Positions 44,529-53,925 of a stretch of 64,000 nt of DNA are shown one piece after another (the first letter of the stretch is position 1; every line of letters begins with the position of its first letter). The translations under genes were made by a program, and so were the position numbers. The notes under the pieces are model-generated. The model saw nothing but the letters and a program-made list of their open reading frames with translations. It did not search any database and was not told the DNA's origin. This DNA is from Nafulsella turpanensis ZLM-10 (GTDB taxonomy: Bacteria > Bacteroidota > Bacteroidia > Cytophagales > Cyclobacteriaceae). Where the stretch lies: contig NZ_ANNU01000036.1 in NCBI RefSeq assembly GCF_000346615.1, positions 33,672 to 97,671 of the forward strand, written 5' to 3'.

Positions 44529-46049
44529 TTATGAGTTAAAAAATTGTTTCTTGCGTTCTTTAATATCGTTTGCGGCCACTTCGGCAGAACCCACCAGAAT
44601 AGCTACAAAATATATCCGCTCGATCTGCATTACTGTAAAGAAATCGTAAGTAGTGGCATAACCGAGCAGTATTCCGAAAAAGAGAATGGCAATAGAATGT
44701 AAAATTACCTTTGCATCCTTTCCTGCATATTTTTTAGAGGCCCACAGGTTGACGTCTTTCAGAAAAAAGACAATGAAATTGAGAAGGAAGGCGAAGCCGA
44801 CCCACCCCAGTACCAACACTGAATTCAAGAAGCCTAAATCATCATTTATGTACTTTCGGAACCATCCGGAAAAGCCAGCACCCACTAATGGGCTATATTG
44901 AACGGCCTCCCAAAGCTCCGGCAGGTCTGTTTCGAGCCTGGAAGCTACTGTGTCGAAATTCTGCAGGCCGCCTCCGCCACCTAAGATTACGTTAAAGAAA
45001 GCTTCGAAGCGAGGCCATATGCCTTTCATAAAGCTCTCCCAGGAAATCAGATTTAGGCTAAAAAAGATGACGGCAAATACCACTGTTATCAGCGATAGTT
45101 TTACCAGGTCGGGAGCTGCTCTTTTGCTGTAAAGCACATAACCGAAGAGTGCCATCAGGGGCATCATTAAATAAGAGCGTGTCGCGGATAGAATAAAGGC
45201 TGTAAAAGTAAGAATGATAACCAGGTACCCGAAACCACTCACGATCTCATACTTTCTGTTCATCCGCAACTGGAGCCCGAACAGGAAGGCATAAAACAGG
45301 AGCAGGTAGCCTGTAAAGTAAGCCCTTGCCCCGCCCGTAATGGTATTCTCTACCACATAGCGAACGGTATCGGGATTTACCAGAGTTGCCAGCATTTTTC
45401 CGGTGGTGAGCAGGTACAGCTGGTCAATCAGTGTTACGAGTACATAGGGAACCGTCAGGTAGCCCAGCTTATAAATATCCTTTGAGCTATTTACCAGAAA
45501 AAAGAACGGTATAACTAATGTGTAGTAAAAATAAGGCCTGAAGTTGTTTAAAAAACCATTTCCGGTATGTTCAAAGCCAATAATAAAACTCATTGGAATG
45601 CTTACCAGGAAAATATAAAACAACAGAAACTTGGCAGACTTGCTAACCGTAAATTTCTTCCCGATATAGTATTTAAAATAATAAACCTTGGCAATGCCCA
45701 GCAGAATAAACAAATCGTAAACTGAAAAGCTTAAACCGGGCAGAATGCTGTATAGCGGCAAACGGCGGGTAGCCGCAGAAGAGGTTTCGAAAAACAGGTT
45801 GGCCGGTGTATTGATCAGGATCAGAAAAAAGGCGAACCAAAAGTAATCGTTTTTAGAGCGCCAGAATAATCCTAAAAGCACCAGAAAGTACAGCAGGTTA
45901 ACATAGGAAGGTGCAATATACACGGCAAATACAGCCCCGCCCACGCAAGCAGTCATTTGCAGGAAATCCTGCAAAACTGTTTTGCGGAAGGCTGACTGGC
46001 TGTGCGGACGGTACATGACCTGGTCCTTTATTTGCAGTGTAGTTTCCAA
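44529..46049 (-). CDS. Wzy-like O-antigen polymerase / ligase
   Basis: A 506-residue membrane protein with about twelve helices. The largest periplasmic loop, toward the C-terminus (~365-410), carries the Wzy_C/WaaL-like pattern: Arg in SRLETDLPELWEAV, then YSPLVGAGFSGWF and LNSVLVLGWVGF. It probably joins repeat units on the periplasmic side. Ligase and polymerase cannot be told apart by sequence alone. It lies 11 bases from the oxidoreductase upstream and 10 from rfbF downstream. Confidence 0.8.
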   Translation of the reverse strand: METTLQIKDQVMYRPHSQSAFRKTVLQDFLQMTACVGGAVFAVYIAPSYVNLLYFLVLLGLFWRSKNDYFWFAFFLILINTPANLFFETSSAATRRLPLYSILPGLSFSVYDLFILLGIAKVYYFKYYIGKKFTVSKSAKFLLFYIFLVSIPMSFIIGFEHTGNGFLNNFRPYFYYTLVIPFFFLVNSSKDIYKLGYLTVPYVLVTLIDQLYLLTTGKMLATLVNPDTVRYVVENTITGGARAYFTGYLLLFYAFLFGLQLRMNRKYEIVSGFGYLVIILTFTAFILSATRSYLMMPLMALFGYVLYSKRAAPDLVKLSLITVVFAVIFFSLNLISWESFMKGIWPRFEAFFNVILGGGGGLQNFDTVASRLETDLPELWEAVQYSPLVGAGFSGWFRKYINDDLGFLNSVLVLGWVGFAFLLNFIVFFLKDVNLWASKKYAGKDAKVILHSIAILFFGILLGYATTYDFFTVMQIERIYFVAILVGSAEVAANDIKERKKQFFNS

Positions 46050-46060
46050 TTCTTTTTAGG

Positions 46061-47185
46061 CTATGCTTTTAATCCGGCTACCTTCTTTCCGCTGGCCACA
46101 GCCGGGCGGTCCTGTAAGGCTTTCTTCTTAGATATAATATCCACACCGTTAAAATGTTTCTGTTTTTCGGCATAAATTCGCTCAATAATTTCTACCACTT
46201 TAAGGCCTTCCAGAGCATTGGTTGTAATGGTGGTGCGGCCCTTAAGAGTATCTACCACATTTTGAGTGATATAATGGTGATTGGCGGCAGATCCTTTGTA
46301 AGGCCCGTAATCGTTCGGCGGGTTGGACTCTTCCAGCTCAGGCATTACATAATCCTTAATGTGGCAGTACTCAACCTTGTTCATATACTGTCCGCCTACT
46401 TTAACGCTTCCTTTTTCACCAATAATGGTAATGCTGCTCTCCATGTTGGTATCCCAGACAGCAGTAGAGTAATTAAGACTACCCATGCCGCCATTGCAAA
46501 AATTAAAGTTTACAAAACCAGAGTCTTCGAACTCGGTCGTATCCTGATGGCGGAAATCGCTGAATTTAGCCTGAATGTCGGTTATATCGCCGAACAGCCA
46601 GTACATGATATCGATGAAGTGGGAGAACTGAGTAAAGAGGGTTCCTCCGTCCAGATCCTGACGGCCTTTCCAGTCGCTCTTTAGATAGTAGCGCTCATCG
46701 CGGTTCCAGTAGCAGTTCAGCTGTACCATGTAAATATCTCCCAGCACCTTATGCTCCACAATATCTTTCAACCATACCGATGGCGGTGAGTAACGGTTCT
46801 GCATTACGCCAAAGACGAGGCGGGAAACCTGTAAAGCTTTAAAAAGTACTTTTTCTGCATCGGCCTTGGTAAGGGCCAGCGGCTTTTCACAAACAATATG
46901 CTTATGATGGTCGAGTGCTTTACAGGCATGTTTTGCGTGTAATCCGTTCGGTGTGCATATACAAAGCACATCAAAGTCGGGTCCGTTCTCCAGCATGTCG
47001 TCCAGATCATTATAGAAGGGGACTCCTTCATAAGGATCCAGCCCCAGTTCTTCTTTAGGTTTGATGTCGCACATAGCCACTAATTCGGCTTCGACATTTC
47101 CAAGGACCATGGAGGCATGGCGCTTACCAATATGGCCGGCACCTACTACCGCAAATTTTACCTTATCTTCGACTAATTTTATCAT
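46061..47185 (-). CDS. Gfo/Idh/MocA oxidoreductase, WbpB/WlbA-like
   Basis: A 374-residue NAD-dependent dehydrogenase: VGAGHIGKRHA binds NAD and CEKPLALT carries the catalytic lysine. YWNRDERYYLKSDWKG and GGTLFTQFSHFIDIMYWLFGD fit WlbA/WbpB, which oxidises C3 of UDP-GlcNAcA to a 3-keto sugar. The two upstream genes encode the matching acetyltransferase and aminotransferase, which supports this role. The start is at 47185; the spacing to WbpD-like is 28 bases. Confidence 0.84.
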   Translation of the reverse strand: MIKLVEDKVKFAVVGAGHIGKRHASMVLGNVEAELVAMCDIKPKEELGLDPYEGVPFYNDLDDMLENGPDFDVLCICTPNGLHAKHACKALDHHKHIVCEKPLALTKADAEKVLFKALQVSRLVFGVMQNRYSPPSVWLKDIVEHKVLGDIYMVQLNCYWNRDERYYLKSDWKGRQDLDGGTLFTQFSHFIDIMYWLFGDITDIQAKFSDFRHQDTTEFEDSGFVNFNFCNGGMGSLNYSTAVWDTNMESSITIIGEKGSVKVGGQYMNKVEYCHIKDYVMPELEESNPPNDYGPYKGSAANHHYITQNVVDTLKGRTTITTNALEGLKVVEIIERIYAEKQKHFNGVDIISKKKALQDRPAVASGKKVAGLKA

Positions 47186-47213
47186 AGGAAAAAAATTCTA
47201 AGGTTATACATTT

Positions 47214-47801
47214 TTATATTTCAGACTCAACAGCGATTACTGTATTGTGTTCGAGCCTGTATTCTTCACCACTTTCAGGACAAGTGGCTTTATTTTCATT
47301 ATTGAATTCCAGCCTGTGCCCTCTTTTGCTCATCCAGCCGATATGCCGGGCAGGATTCCCTACTACCAGGGCATAAGCGGGAACAGTTTTAGTAACCACG
47401 GCTCCGGCCCCAATAAAGGCATATTCGCCGATATCGTGTCCACAAACGATGGTGGCATTGGCGCCTATACTGGCTCCTTTGCCTACTCTTGTGCGGGCAT
47501 ATTCTCCTCTTCTGTTTACCGCACTCCGGGGATTTGTTACATTGGTAAAAACCATTGAGGGGCCAAGGAATACATCATCTTCGCAGGTAACTCCGGTGTA
47601 AATGGAGACATTATTCTGCACCTTTACATTTTTGCCCAATACTACCTCCGGCGATACCACTACGTTCTGACCTATATTACAGTCCTCTCCTATGGTACAG
47701 CCAGGCATAATATGAGAGAAGTGCCATATTTTAGTGCCCTCTCCTATGCTGCAGCCTTCATCAATGACGGCCGTTGCGTGTGCAAAAAACTGTTCAGCCA
47801 T
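47214..47801 (-). CDS. wbpD: WbpD-like sugar N-acetyltransferase (left-handed beta-helix)
   Basis: A 195-residue hexapeptide-repeat acetyltransferase. It matches WbpD/WlbB closely: [67 protein letters not shown]. It acetylates the 3-amino group of UDP-2-acetamido-3-amino-2,3-dideoxy-glucuronate. It overlaps the aminotransferase gene by eight bases, and both belong to the same pathway. Confidence 0.9.
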   Translation of the reverse strand: MAEQFFAHATAVIDEGCSIGEGTKIWHFSHIMPGCTIGEDCNIGQNVVVSPEVVLGKNVKVQNNVSIYTGVTCEDDVFLGPSMVFTNVTNPRSAVNRRGEYARTRVGKGASIGANATIVCGHDIGEYAFIGAGAVVTKTVPAYALVVGNPARHIGWMSKRGHRLEFNNENKATCPESGEEYRLEHNTVIAVESEI

Positions 47802-48942
47802 GGAAAAAAGATTTAATTTGCTCTGCTACATAGGCTACCTGCGCTTCTTCAAGTTCAGTATGAATAGGAAGTGATAATACCTCGCCCGATAATGCTTCCG
47901 CTACAGGAAAATCGCCTTTCTCATATCCGTAGGTACTATACGCCTTTTGCAGGTGAAGTGGTACAGGATAATATATCATACTCGGCACCTCCTTTTCTTT
48001 CAAAAAGTCACGCAGGGCATCTCTTTTACCATCTTTTACTTTAATGGTATACTGATGGAACACATGGGTGGAATAAGCTACCCGCTCCGGTATCTGGATG
48101 GCCTCTACTTCTGCCAGCATCTGATCGTACCACTTTGCTGCCTGCTGGCGCTTTGCAGTGTAATTATCCAGCTGTTTAAGCTTTACATTCAGTATCGCGG
48201 CCTGAAGGCTGTCGAGACGGGAGTTAACTCCTATCAAATCATGATGATACTTTTCGAACTGCCCATGGTTAGCCATGGCTTTTAATGTGTTTGCCAGTTC
48301 ACTATTGTGGGTTAATAGGGCCCCTCCATCACCATAACAGCCCAGATTTTTGGAGGGGAAAAAGGAGGTCGTTCCTACCGTTCCGAGGGTGCCGGCTTTT
48401 TGTTTCTGTTGACCACTGAAAAGGTAATCGGCGCCTAAGGCCTGGGCCGTATCTTCAATAACATAAAGCCCTTTTTCTGTTGCCAGTTTTAACAGAGGCT
48501 CCATATGAGCGCACTGGCCATAAAGGTGCACCGGCACAATGGCTTTGGTTTTAGGGCTGATCAACGCTTCTATAGCCCCGGTGTCGAGGTTAAAAGAATT
48601 TGGGTCAGCATCTACAAAAACAGGTTTTAACCCCAGAAGGGCAATTACCTCCACGGTGGCTACATAAGTCCAGGTAGGGACGATTACCTCATCTCCCGGC
48701 TGAAGCTGTAGTGCCATCATGGCGAGTTGCAATGCATCTGTTCCGTTACCACATGGTATAACATGCTCTACGGCATTGTATTGAGCCAGGGAGCGGGCAA
48801 AATCCTTCACTTCCGCCCCATTTATAAAGGCGGTTTGGTCGATAACCGACTGGATTGCCTGATTAATTTCATCGGCTACCTGCAGGTACTGGCCATGAAG
48901 ATCAACCATCTGCAGGGGCTTAATTGAGGAGAGCTGCGACAT
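47794..48942 (-). CDS. wbpE: WbpE-like 3-keto-sugar aminotransferase
   Basis: A 382-residue DegT-family PLP enzyme. The cofactor region is [12 protein letters not shown], then [11 protein letters not shown] and the Schiff-base lysine K198 in [26 protein letters not shown] with a following GDGGA is typical of WbpE. It makes UDP-2-acetamido-3-amino-2,3-dideoxy-glucuronate. ATG 48942 ([10 protein letters not shown]) is used; an in-frame ATG at 48984 adds 14 residues. First gene of the wbpE-wbpD-wbpB run. Confidence 0.88.
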   Translation of the reverse strand: MSQLSSIKPLQMVDLHGQYLQVADEINQAIQSVIDQTAFINGAEVKDFARSLAQYNAVEHVIPCGNGTDALQLAMMALQLQPGDEVIVPTWTYVATVEVIALLGLKPVFVDADPNSFNLDTGAIEALISPKTKAIVPVHLYGQCAHMEPLLKLATEKGLYVIEDTAQALGADYLFSGQQKQKAGTLGTVGTTSFFPSKNLGCYGDGGALLTHNSELANTLKAMANHGQFEKYHHDLIGVNSRLDSLQAAILNVKLKQLDNYTAKRQQAAKWYDQMLAEVEAIQIPERVAYSTHVFHQYTIKVKDGKRDALRDFLKEKEVPSMIYYPVPLHLQKAYSTYGYEKGDFPVAEALSGEVLSLPIHTELEEAQVAYVAEQIKSFFHG

Positions 48943-49041
48943 AAAACTATTCGTGTAAAAAAATTGCAAAAAATGAGCAGGCACAGCTTGCTTCTGTCAA
49001 GAAAAAATTCCCATACCAGAGACAACCCCCTAAGGTTCAGG

Positions 49042-49084
49042 ATGATTACGCTCTTTTTCTTTAATTAAACAAAGCAGTAATCAT
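49042..49084. repeat. Long imperfect inverted repeat upstream of the wbpE-like gene
   Basis: ATGATTAC (49042-49049) is mirrored by GTAATCAT (49077-49084), with further partial pairing inside (GC/GC, TTT/AAA). It lies in the 200-base gap between the Wzc-like and wbpE-like genes, without a T-run on the minus side. It may be an operator or RNA hairpin in the leader. Confidence 0.5.
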
Positions 49085-49142
49085 GCGCCGGCTTGTATAA
49101 ATGTAACCTGTTAATGAACCGTATTGTTATTAACACGGAATA

Positions 49143-51545
49143 TCATTTTAAAATACGGCGCCACCAGGGTTTATGGTCTTCTTCAGAAATGTAGTTATAA
49201 CCGTAGGCACTCTTTTGCTTGAACCCATACTCCAGGCGGTCAAAATCTACATCGTTAAAGATGATACCGGCAGCCGGCAGGTTCTTTTTATCCAGCTGAT
49301 AGGTCCTGTTGAGGTTCGTTACATGCTGCCTTTCAGAATAGCCCTGGCGGATAACAAAAATTTCCACATCGGCATACTTTACCAGCTCCATTCCATCGGA
49401 AAGGATTCCTCTTGGCGGGGCATCCATTATAATGTAGTGGAAGTGCTGCTTGAGGTAAGCCATCAACTCTTTAAACTTCTCACTCATGAGCAGCTCAGAA
49501 GGGTTGGGAGGCAGTTCCCCGGCAGGAATAATGTAGAGGTTGCTAAACTTTGTGCGGTGCACAATCGCTTCGCGCTGTACCACATCAATAAGGTAATCGC
49601 TTAAGCCGGTTGTTTTATTCAACCCAAACTCCTGATACGAATTATGCTTGCGAAGGTCGGTATTGATGTATACGGTATTCTTTCCGGAAATGGAGAAGAT
49701 ATAAGCCAGGTTCTTCGCACAAAAGCTTTTCCCTTCACCACTAACGGCAGAGCTAAGCATAAAGGTTTTATTCGCCGGGGCAAAGTCTGCCAGGTAGCGC
49801 AGGCTTGAGCGGATACTTCTGAAGGATTCCGCTATTGCTGATTGCGGGTGGTTAATTACCACTTCCTCCCCGGTTTTATTCTGGCCGACCATTCCAAGCA
49901 ATGGAATAGAGGTAAGACTGAGCAGTTCTTCCTGGGTGTATATTTTATTATTGATCTTATCAGAAATATAAATAAAAGCAATCGGAATCAGGAGCCCCAG
50001 CATAATAGCCGTAGCATAGTTCATCATAGGGTTTGGAGCAATGGGCCGACCGCCATTCTGAACGCGGGCTACATCCACAATTTTAAAGTCAGGCTCCGTG
50101 GAAGCTCGTGCAATACCAGATTCTGTCCGCTTTTCCATTAAGAAGAGGTAGAGCGTTTCGCTCAGGTTATACTTCCGCTCGATATCAATATACTTCCGCT
50201 CGGCTGCAGGAAGGCTGCTCAGTTCAGAGCTAAAGTTATTAATTCGACGTTCGAGGTCATTAAGTGCAATACGGTCGCCACTCTTTAAGTTGTTGACTGT
50301 TTCCAGTATGTTGCTCTTGAGATCCGCTATTAATTCTTTTTTGCGGGTTACCGTTGGGTTTTCAGGCCCGGTGGGATTAATTTTTGCCTTCCGGAGTTCG
50401 ATTTGCTGTTTTACAAGCTCTTCCACCTGTGAATTCAGTACCGGGTCGCTCAACCCCATGGTAGAGGGAATGGTCAATCTCTCACCTTCCCTATCGCTAC
50501 GGACATAGTCGGCCAGGTAATCGAGGTATTTCATCCTCATCTGGTATTCAGACTTCTGTTGTTCGAGCCGCTGTATATTTTCATACAGCTGTGAACCTTC
50601 CTGACTCAGGTCGATGGTATAGTTCTGCTTAAACATTTCCCGCTCACTCTCAATACGGTTCAATGAGTCACTGATATAATTGAGCTGCTGGTCGAGAAAA
50701 TCCATGGTCTGGCTGGCCAGCGATACCTTTTCCTGCAGGTCTGTCTGGATATAATTCTGGGTAAGGGCATTAAGAAAGCGCACGTCTTTCTGGGGCCAGG
50801 TACTCTCCAGCGATAGCTGAAAAATAGAAGCCTTTTCACCCAAAGGCTCTACCTGCAGGGAGGCAATGTAATAATCTGCCAGCTTGTCCAGGTCATTCAC
50901 CTGGAAGTAAATTTCCCTTTCTACATCTTCCTCCCCTTCTTTACTAGCCCTTTTCAGGCTTTTAAGGTAATCTACAAAGCCCTGTCGATCAAGGAAAATA
51001 GCAAACCGGAAACCATCGAGGTTCACCTCTTCACCGAAAGAAAATTCTTTTCCTTCTACCAGCGGTTTCAGGTCTTCATTTTCTGTGCTCAGGAAATAAA
51101 CATTTGGATTTTTAATTTTTAGCGTAAAACCGGTACCACTAGGAATATATAAAGAGGTGCTGTCAATCTTTATTCGCAAAGGATTTTCCTCTTCATACAC
51201 GATAGTTTCAAAGCCAAGCTCTTCGAGCGTGGAGCGGATAAGTTTATAACGGCGCACCAGAAAAACTTCGTTTTCGATGCTGCTTCCGGTTTTCATAAAC
51301 TCCTCGCCATAAATGAGGGCCCCCATGGTGTTGTTAAACTTTTCCGGATCTTTTACCAGAATAGAAGCGCTTACTCTATACACAGGCTCTGCATTTTGAG
51401 TAATGAAGTAAGCTATCAGCAGCGCCACTACCACAGAAGCAACCAGCCAGTACCATTTTCTCAGAATCATGGTAATGAACTTAAGGATGCTCTGGAAGCT
51501 GTCCTCCTCTTCTTCTTGTGTTTTATCTACAAAATCTTCTCTCAT
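49143..51545 (-). CDS. Wzc-like polysaccharide co-polymerase / tyrosine autokinase
   Basis: An 800-residue inner-membrane protein: cytoplasmic N-terminus, TM1 (~33-52), a large periplasmic coiled-coil Wzz/GNVR region and TM2 (~505-525), then a cytoplasmic BY-kinase domain. Walker A is SGEGKSF (near residue 605), Walker A' TDLRK, and Walker B IIMDAPPRG. The C-terminus has a tyrosine cluster (Y773, Y781, Y783, Y785) suited to autophosphorylation. It controls chain length and export with the Wza-like protein. The export lipoprotein is encoded 85 bases upstream. Confidence 0.92.
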   Translation of the reverse strand: MREDFVDKTQEEEEDSFQSILKFITMILRKWYWLVASVVVALLIAYFITQNAEPVYRVSASILVKDPEKFNNTMGALIYGEEFMKTGSSIENEVFLVRRYKLIRSTLEELGFETIVYEEENPLRIKIDSTSLYIPSGTGFTLKIKNPNVYFLSTENEDLKPLVEGKEFSFGEEVNLDGFRFAIFLDRQGFVDYLKSLKRASKEGEEDVEREIYFQVNDLDKLADYYIASLQVEPLGEKASIFQLSLESTWPQKDVRFLNALTQNYIQTDLQEKVSLASQTMDFLDQQLNYISDSLNRIESEREMFKQNYTIDLSQEGSQLYENIQRLEQQKSEYQMRMKYLDYLADYVRSDREGERLTIPSTMGLSDPVLNSQVEELVKQQIELRKAKINPTGPENPTVTRKKELIADLKSNILETVNNLKSGDRIALNDLERRINNFSSELSSLPAAERKYIDIERKYNLSETLYLFLMEKRTESGIARASTEPDFKIVDVARVQNGGRPIAPNPMMNYATAIMLGLLIPIAFIYISDKINNKIYTQEELLSLTSIPLLGMVGQNKTGEEVVINHPQSAIAESFRSIRSSLRYLADFAPANKTFMLSSAVSGEGKSFCAKNLAYIFSISGKNTVYINTDLRKHNSYQEFGLNKTTGLSDYLIDVVQREAIVHRTKFSNLYIIPAGELPPNPSELLMSEKFKELMAYLKQHFHYIIMDAPPRGILSDGMELVKYADVEIFVIRQGYSERQHVTNLNRTYQLDKKNLPAAGIIFNDVDFDRLEYGFKQKSAYGYNYISEEDHKPWWRRILK

Positions 51546-51630
51546 GATTAATTTAATTCCTCCTAATAACTAACATCAGGGTTAAATGTTAGCTCCAGGT
51601 TTTCTGTTTCCATTAAACCAGTTCTTTATT

Positions 51631-52425
51631 TTACCTAGTCGCTGATAAAACATAATTTAACAGGATTGCCAGGGATGAAATACCTGAAAACAGAACGCCG
51701 ATATTGGCTATATTATTGGACCTCCAGTTCTTAGCTGGCAGTGGTGGCACAGTTACCACATCGCCGGGCTGCAGGTAGTAATAAGGAGATTCCAGCAGGT
51801 CATCATCAAGTACATTTACATAGGCAATACTTATTTCATCGCCTACTTTTCTTACCACTTTAACATGGGAGCGTTTGGCAAAATCTGAAAAGCCACCGGC
51901 CTCCCCTATAGCTTCCAGAATACTCAGTTTGGGATTGTAAGTAGTAAAGCGGCCCTGGTTAACCACTTCCCCCAAAACAGTATACTGAAAGCTTAACAGC
52001 TTTACATCCACGGTTGGACTGTCGAGATACTGGGCCACTATTTCCTGTATCTTGGCCCTTGCCTGTTCTATGGTTAAACCTGCCACTTCTACCTCTCCTA
52101 CTACCGGGAGTGGAATAGTACCATCTTCTTCAATTTTAAATCCGGCAAGGAGCGGGTCGTTGGGGTTAAAGCCACCAAGTCCCCGCTCAGACTGCTGGTT
52201 AAAAAAATCGAACTGACTGGGAGTGGTACTGGATACTTTTATAGAGATTATATCATCTGGTTTTAACTCGTAAGAAAATTCCGGTGCATTAAAATCCCTT
52301 ACAGGCTGGTTATATGCAACATCTTCTTCCACGCCATCCTCACCCTGGAGGATAACTTCTTTACGAGTGGGTACACAGGCCATAGCCAGTATACTAATAA
52401 GTACAATTATAATTTTTTGGTTCAT
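51631..52425 (-). CDS. Wza-like polysaccharide export outer-membrane lipoprotein
   Basis: A 264-residue lipoprotein with lipobox MAC (Cys17). The Poly_export domain (~50-130) starts ELKPDDIISIKVSSTTP and runs through GTIPLPVVGEVEVAGLTIEQA. One SLBB domain follows (~145-225; VVNQGRFTTYNPKLSILEAI), and the C-terminus is a hydrophobic helix (~240-260). It forms the outer-membrane translocon. Length is short for Wza but usual for Bacteroidota. Confidence 0.9.
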   Translation of the reverse strand: MNQKIIIVLISILAMACVPTRKEVILQGEDGVEEDVAYNQPVRDFNAPEFSYELKPDDIISIKVSSTTPSQFDFFNQQSERGLGGFNPNDPLLAGFKIEEDGTIPLPVVGEVEVAGLTIEQARAKIQEIVAQYLDSPTVDVKLLSFQYTVLGEVVNQGRFTTYNPKLSILEAIGEAGGFSDFAKRSHVKVVRKVGDEISIAYVNVLDDDLLESPYYYLQPGDVVTVPPLPAKNWRSNNIANIGVLFSGISSLAILLNYVLSATR

Positions 52426-52488
52426 AAAAGAGAGGGTTCGTTGAGGTTCAAAAGTGCGCCTGGTCGAGCAGCGCGGGTTTATTACATT

Positions 52489-52512
52489 AAAAAAGCCGCT
52501 AAAAGCGAGCGT
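52489..52512 (-). terminator. Weak hairpin with T-run between the sugar transferase and Wza-like genes
   Basis: AGCCGCT-AAA-AGCG(A)GC forms a short stem with mismatches, followed by six T on the minus strand. It lies 70-90 bases past the sugar-transferase stop. It could attenuate read-through into the export genes. Confidence 0.4.
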
Positions 52513-52580
52513 TAGGACATTACAACTAAAGAACAGCTGGCATAGACATACCCAACGGCCCGTCTATACCAGCTACTTTT

Positions 52581-53714
52581 CTATTTACTACGAGCTTTTT
52601 TTATAACAATATTATGGCATATCTTCATCAGGTAAGCAAAATCTGCCTTCAAAGGATTTTTTTCATAAGCTTCCAGGTAACGCATTTCAGACTCCATGAT
52701 TTCCTCAAGTGTCTTGGGCATATCTGCATAAAAGGGAGGCAGCAATCCTGGCTTCACCTTTTTGCGCTTTTCCTGCAATTCGGGAGTATAAAGGCTCAGG
52801 TAATGAGAACTGAGAGGCCTCACCCCTACCAGTTTTAAATCTCCTTTCAGTACATTCAGGATCATAGGCACCTCATCAAGCCAGAACTTCCGGCAAAACT
52901 TACCTAAAGTAGTTACTCTGAAGTCATCCTTAAACTTACCGCCTTCGCATAATTTATTCTGTTCATAAATATACTCCTGCAGGTACTCCGCATAGGGGTG
53001 CATCGTGCGCAGTTTATAGACATAAATAAATTTGCCGTCTTTACCAAACCGTCTCATCTGAAACAGCGGACCATAGGAAGGTTTAAGGTTAAAATCGGGT
53101 TCTTTTACCTTTTCAGCAATAAAATACAGGAGGTTAGAACGCTGCTGCAGGCCTACTACTTTAAAACCACAGGAATAAAGTCTGCCTAAAGCTTCCACAC
53201 TGGTAATAACCCGGTTCCGCCCTTTTGTTATGTTAAAATACAATTGCTTAAGTACCGGCACTTTAGGAAAGATGCGCTTAAAGATAAAGTCGCCGGTATA
53301 ATATGCCCAGTTCAGGCCTGCCGGATACTTCTTCAGCAACCTTTGTTTGCGCATGGCCTTGGTTTCCACGCAGCCTACAAAACGCCCACCTTTAGGTAAA
53401 TGCTCGTTTACAGTTTCGAAGAACTTATTAATCCAGCGGATGTCGTTGATACGACGAAGATTCACCACATTCTGGTAGTACCCGCTTTCATCGGCCACAT
53501 TGTACAGATGTTTTACATCCTGGATCTCCTGGGTATTTAGAATAACCGTTTTTTTCTTATCTCCAATATCCAGATACTGGTTCAGGAAGCTAAGCGGGCT
53601 TTTTTTAGTTTTGGATCCGGAAGGCTGTTCCTTTATCCTAATCCTCTTCTCCAACTCAACGCTAAGCTTTGGCTGTCGAACCTTGGTATCTTTATTAAAA
53701 AATTCTGTAGGCAT
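52581..53714 (-). CDS. Atypical sugar-phosphate transferase (bacterial sugar transferase family)
   Basis: A 377-residue protein. Residues ~214-377 are the PF02397 catalytic domain: YGPLFQMRRFGKDG, YKLRTM, the catalytic Asp280-Glu281 in WLDEVPMILNVLKGD, and LVGVRPLSSHY. Such enzymes start repeat units on undecaprenyl phosphate. The hydrophobic re-entrant helix normally just before the catalytic domain is missing; a polar EKVKEPDFNLKPS stretch stands there instead. Residues ~75-202 look like the second half of a Rossmann methyltransferase (LPKGGRFVG, final strand LLYFIAEK), possibly degenerate. ATG 53714 gives MPTEFFNK; the ATG at 53768 adds a hydrophobic 18-residue stretch that could be a membrane anchor, so the start matters. 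Confidence 0.78.
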   Translation of the reverse strand: MPTEFFNKDTKVRQPKLSVELEKRIRIKEQPSGSKTKKSPLSFLNQYLDIGDKKKTVILNTQEIQDVKHLYNVADESGYYQNVVNLRRINDIRWINKFFETVNEHLPKGGRFVGCVETKAMRKQRLLKKYPAGLNWAYYTGDFIFKRIFPKVPVLKQLYFNITKGRNRVITSVEALGRLYSCGFKVVGLQQRSNLLYFIAEKVKEPDFNLKPSYGPLFQMRRFGKDGKFIYVYKLRTMHPYAEYLQEYIYEQNKLCEGGKFKDDFRVTTLGKFCRKFWLDEVPMILNVLKGDLKLVGVRPLSSHYLSLYTPELQEKRKKVKPGLLPPFYADMPKTLEEIMESEMRYLEAYEKNPLKADFAYLMKICHNIVIKKARSK

Positions 53715-53925
53715 AGTAAAAATAAGGTTAAAAAGTATTAAACCAGCGATGGCAAATGTGCTAAACACTCCCTCATATACCTTTACCGTTTTTCGGCTTA
53801 AAGGTTACATATTTTATAAAATTTGCTGCTCAAGGAGTATTAACTTTTTGTTAAGCCGTTATCTTCCACATTCTTTTGCATGCTGCACCGAGCTTCTCCA
53901 TTAAGGTACTGGTTCTAAATTCCTG

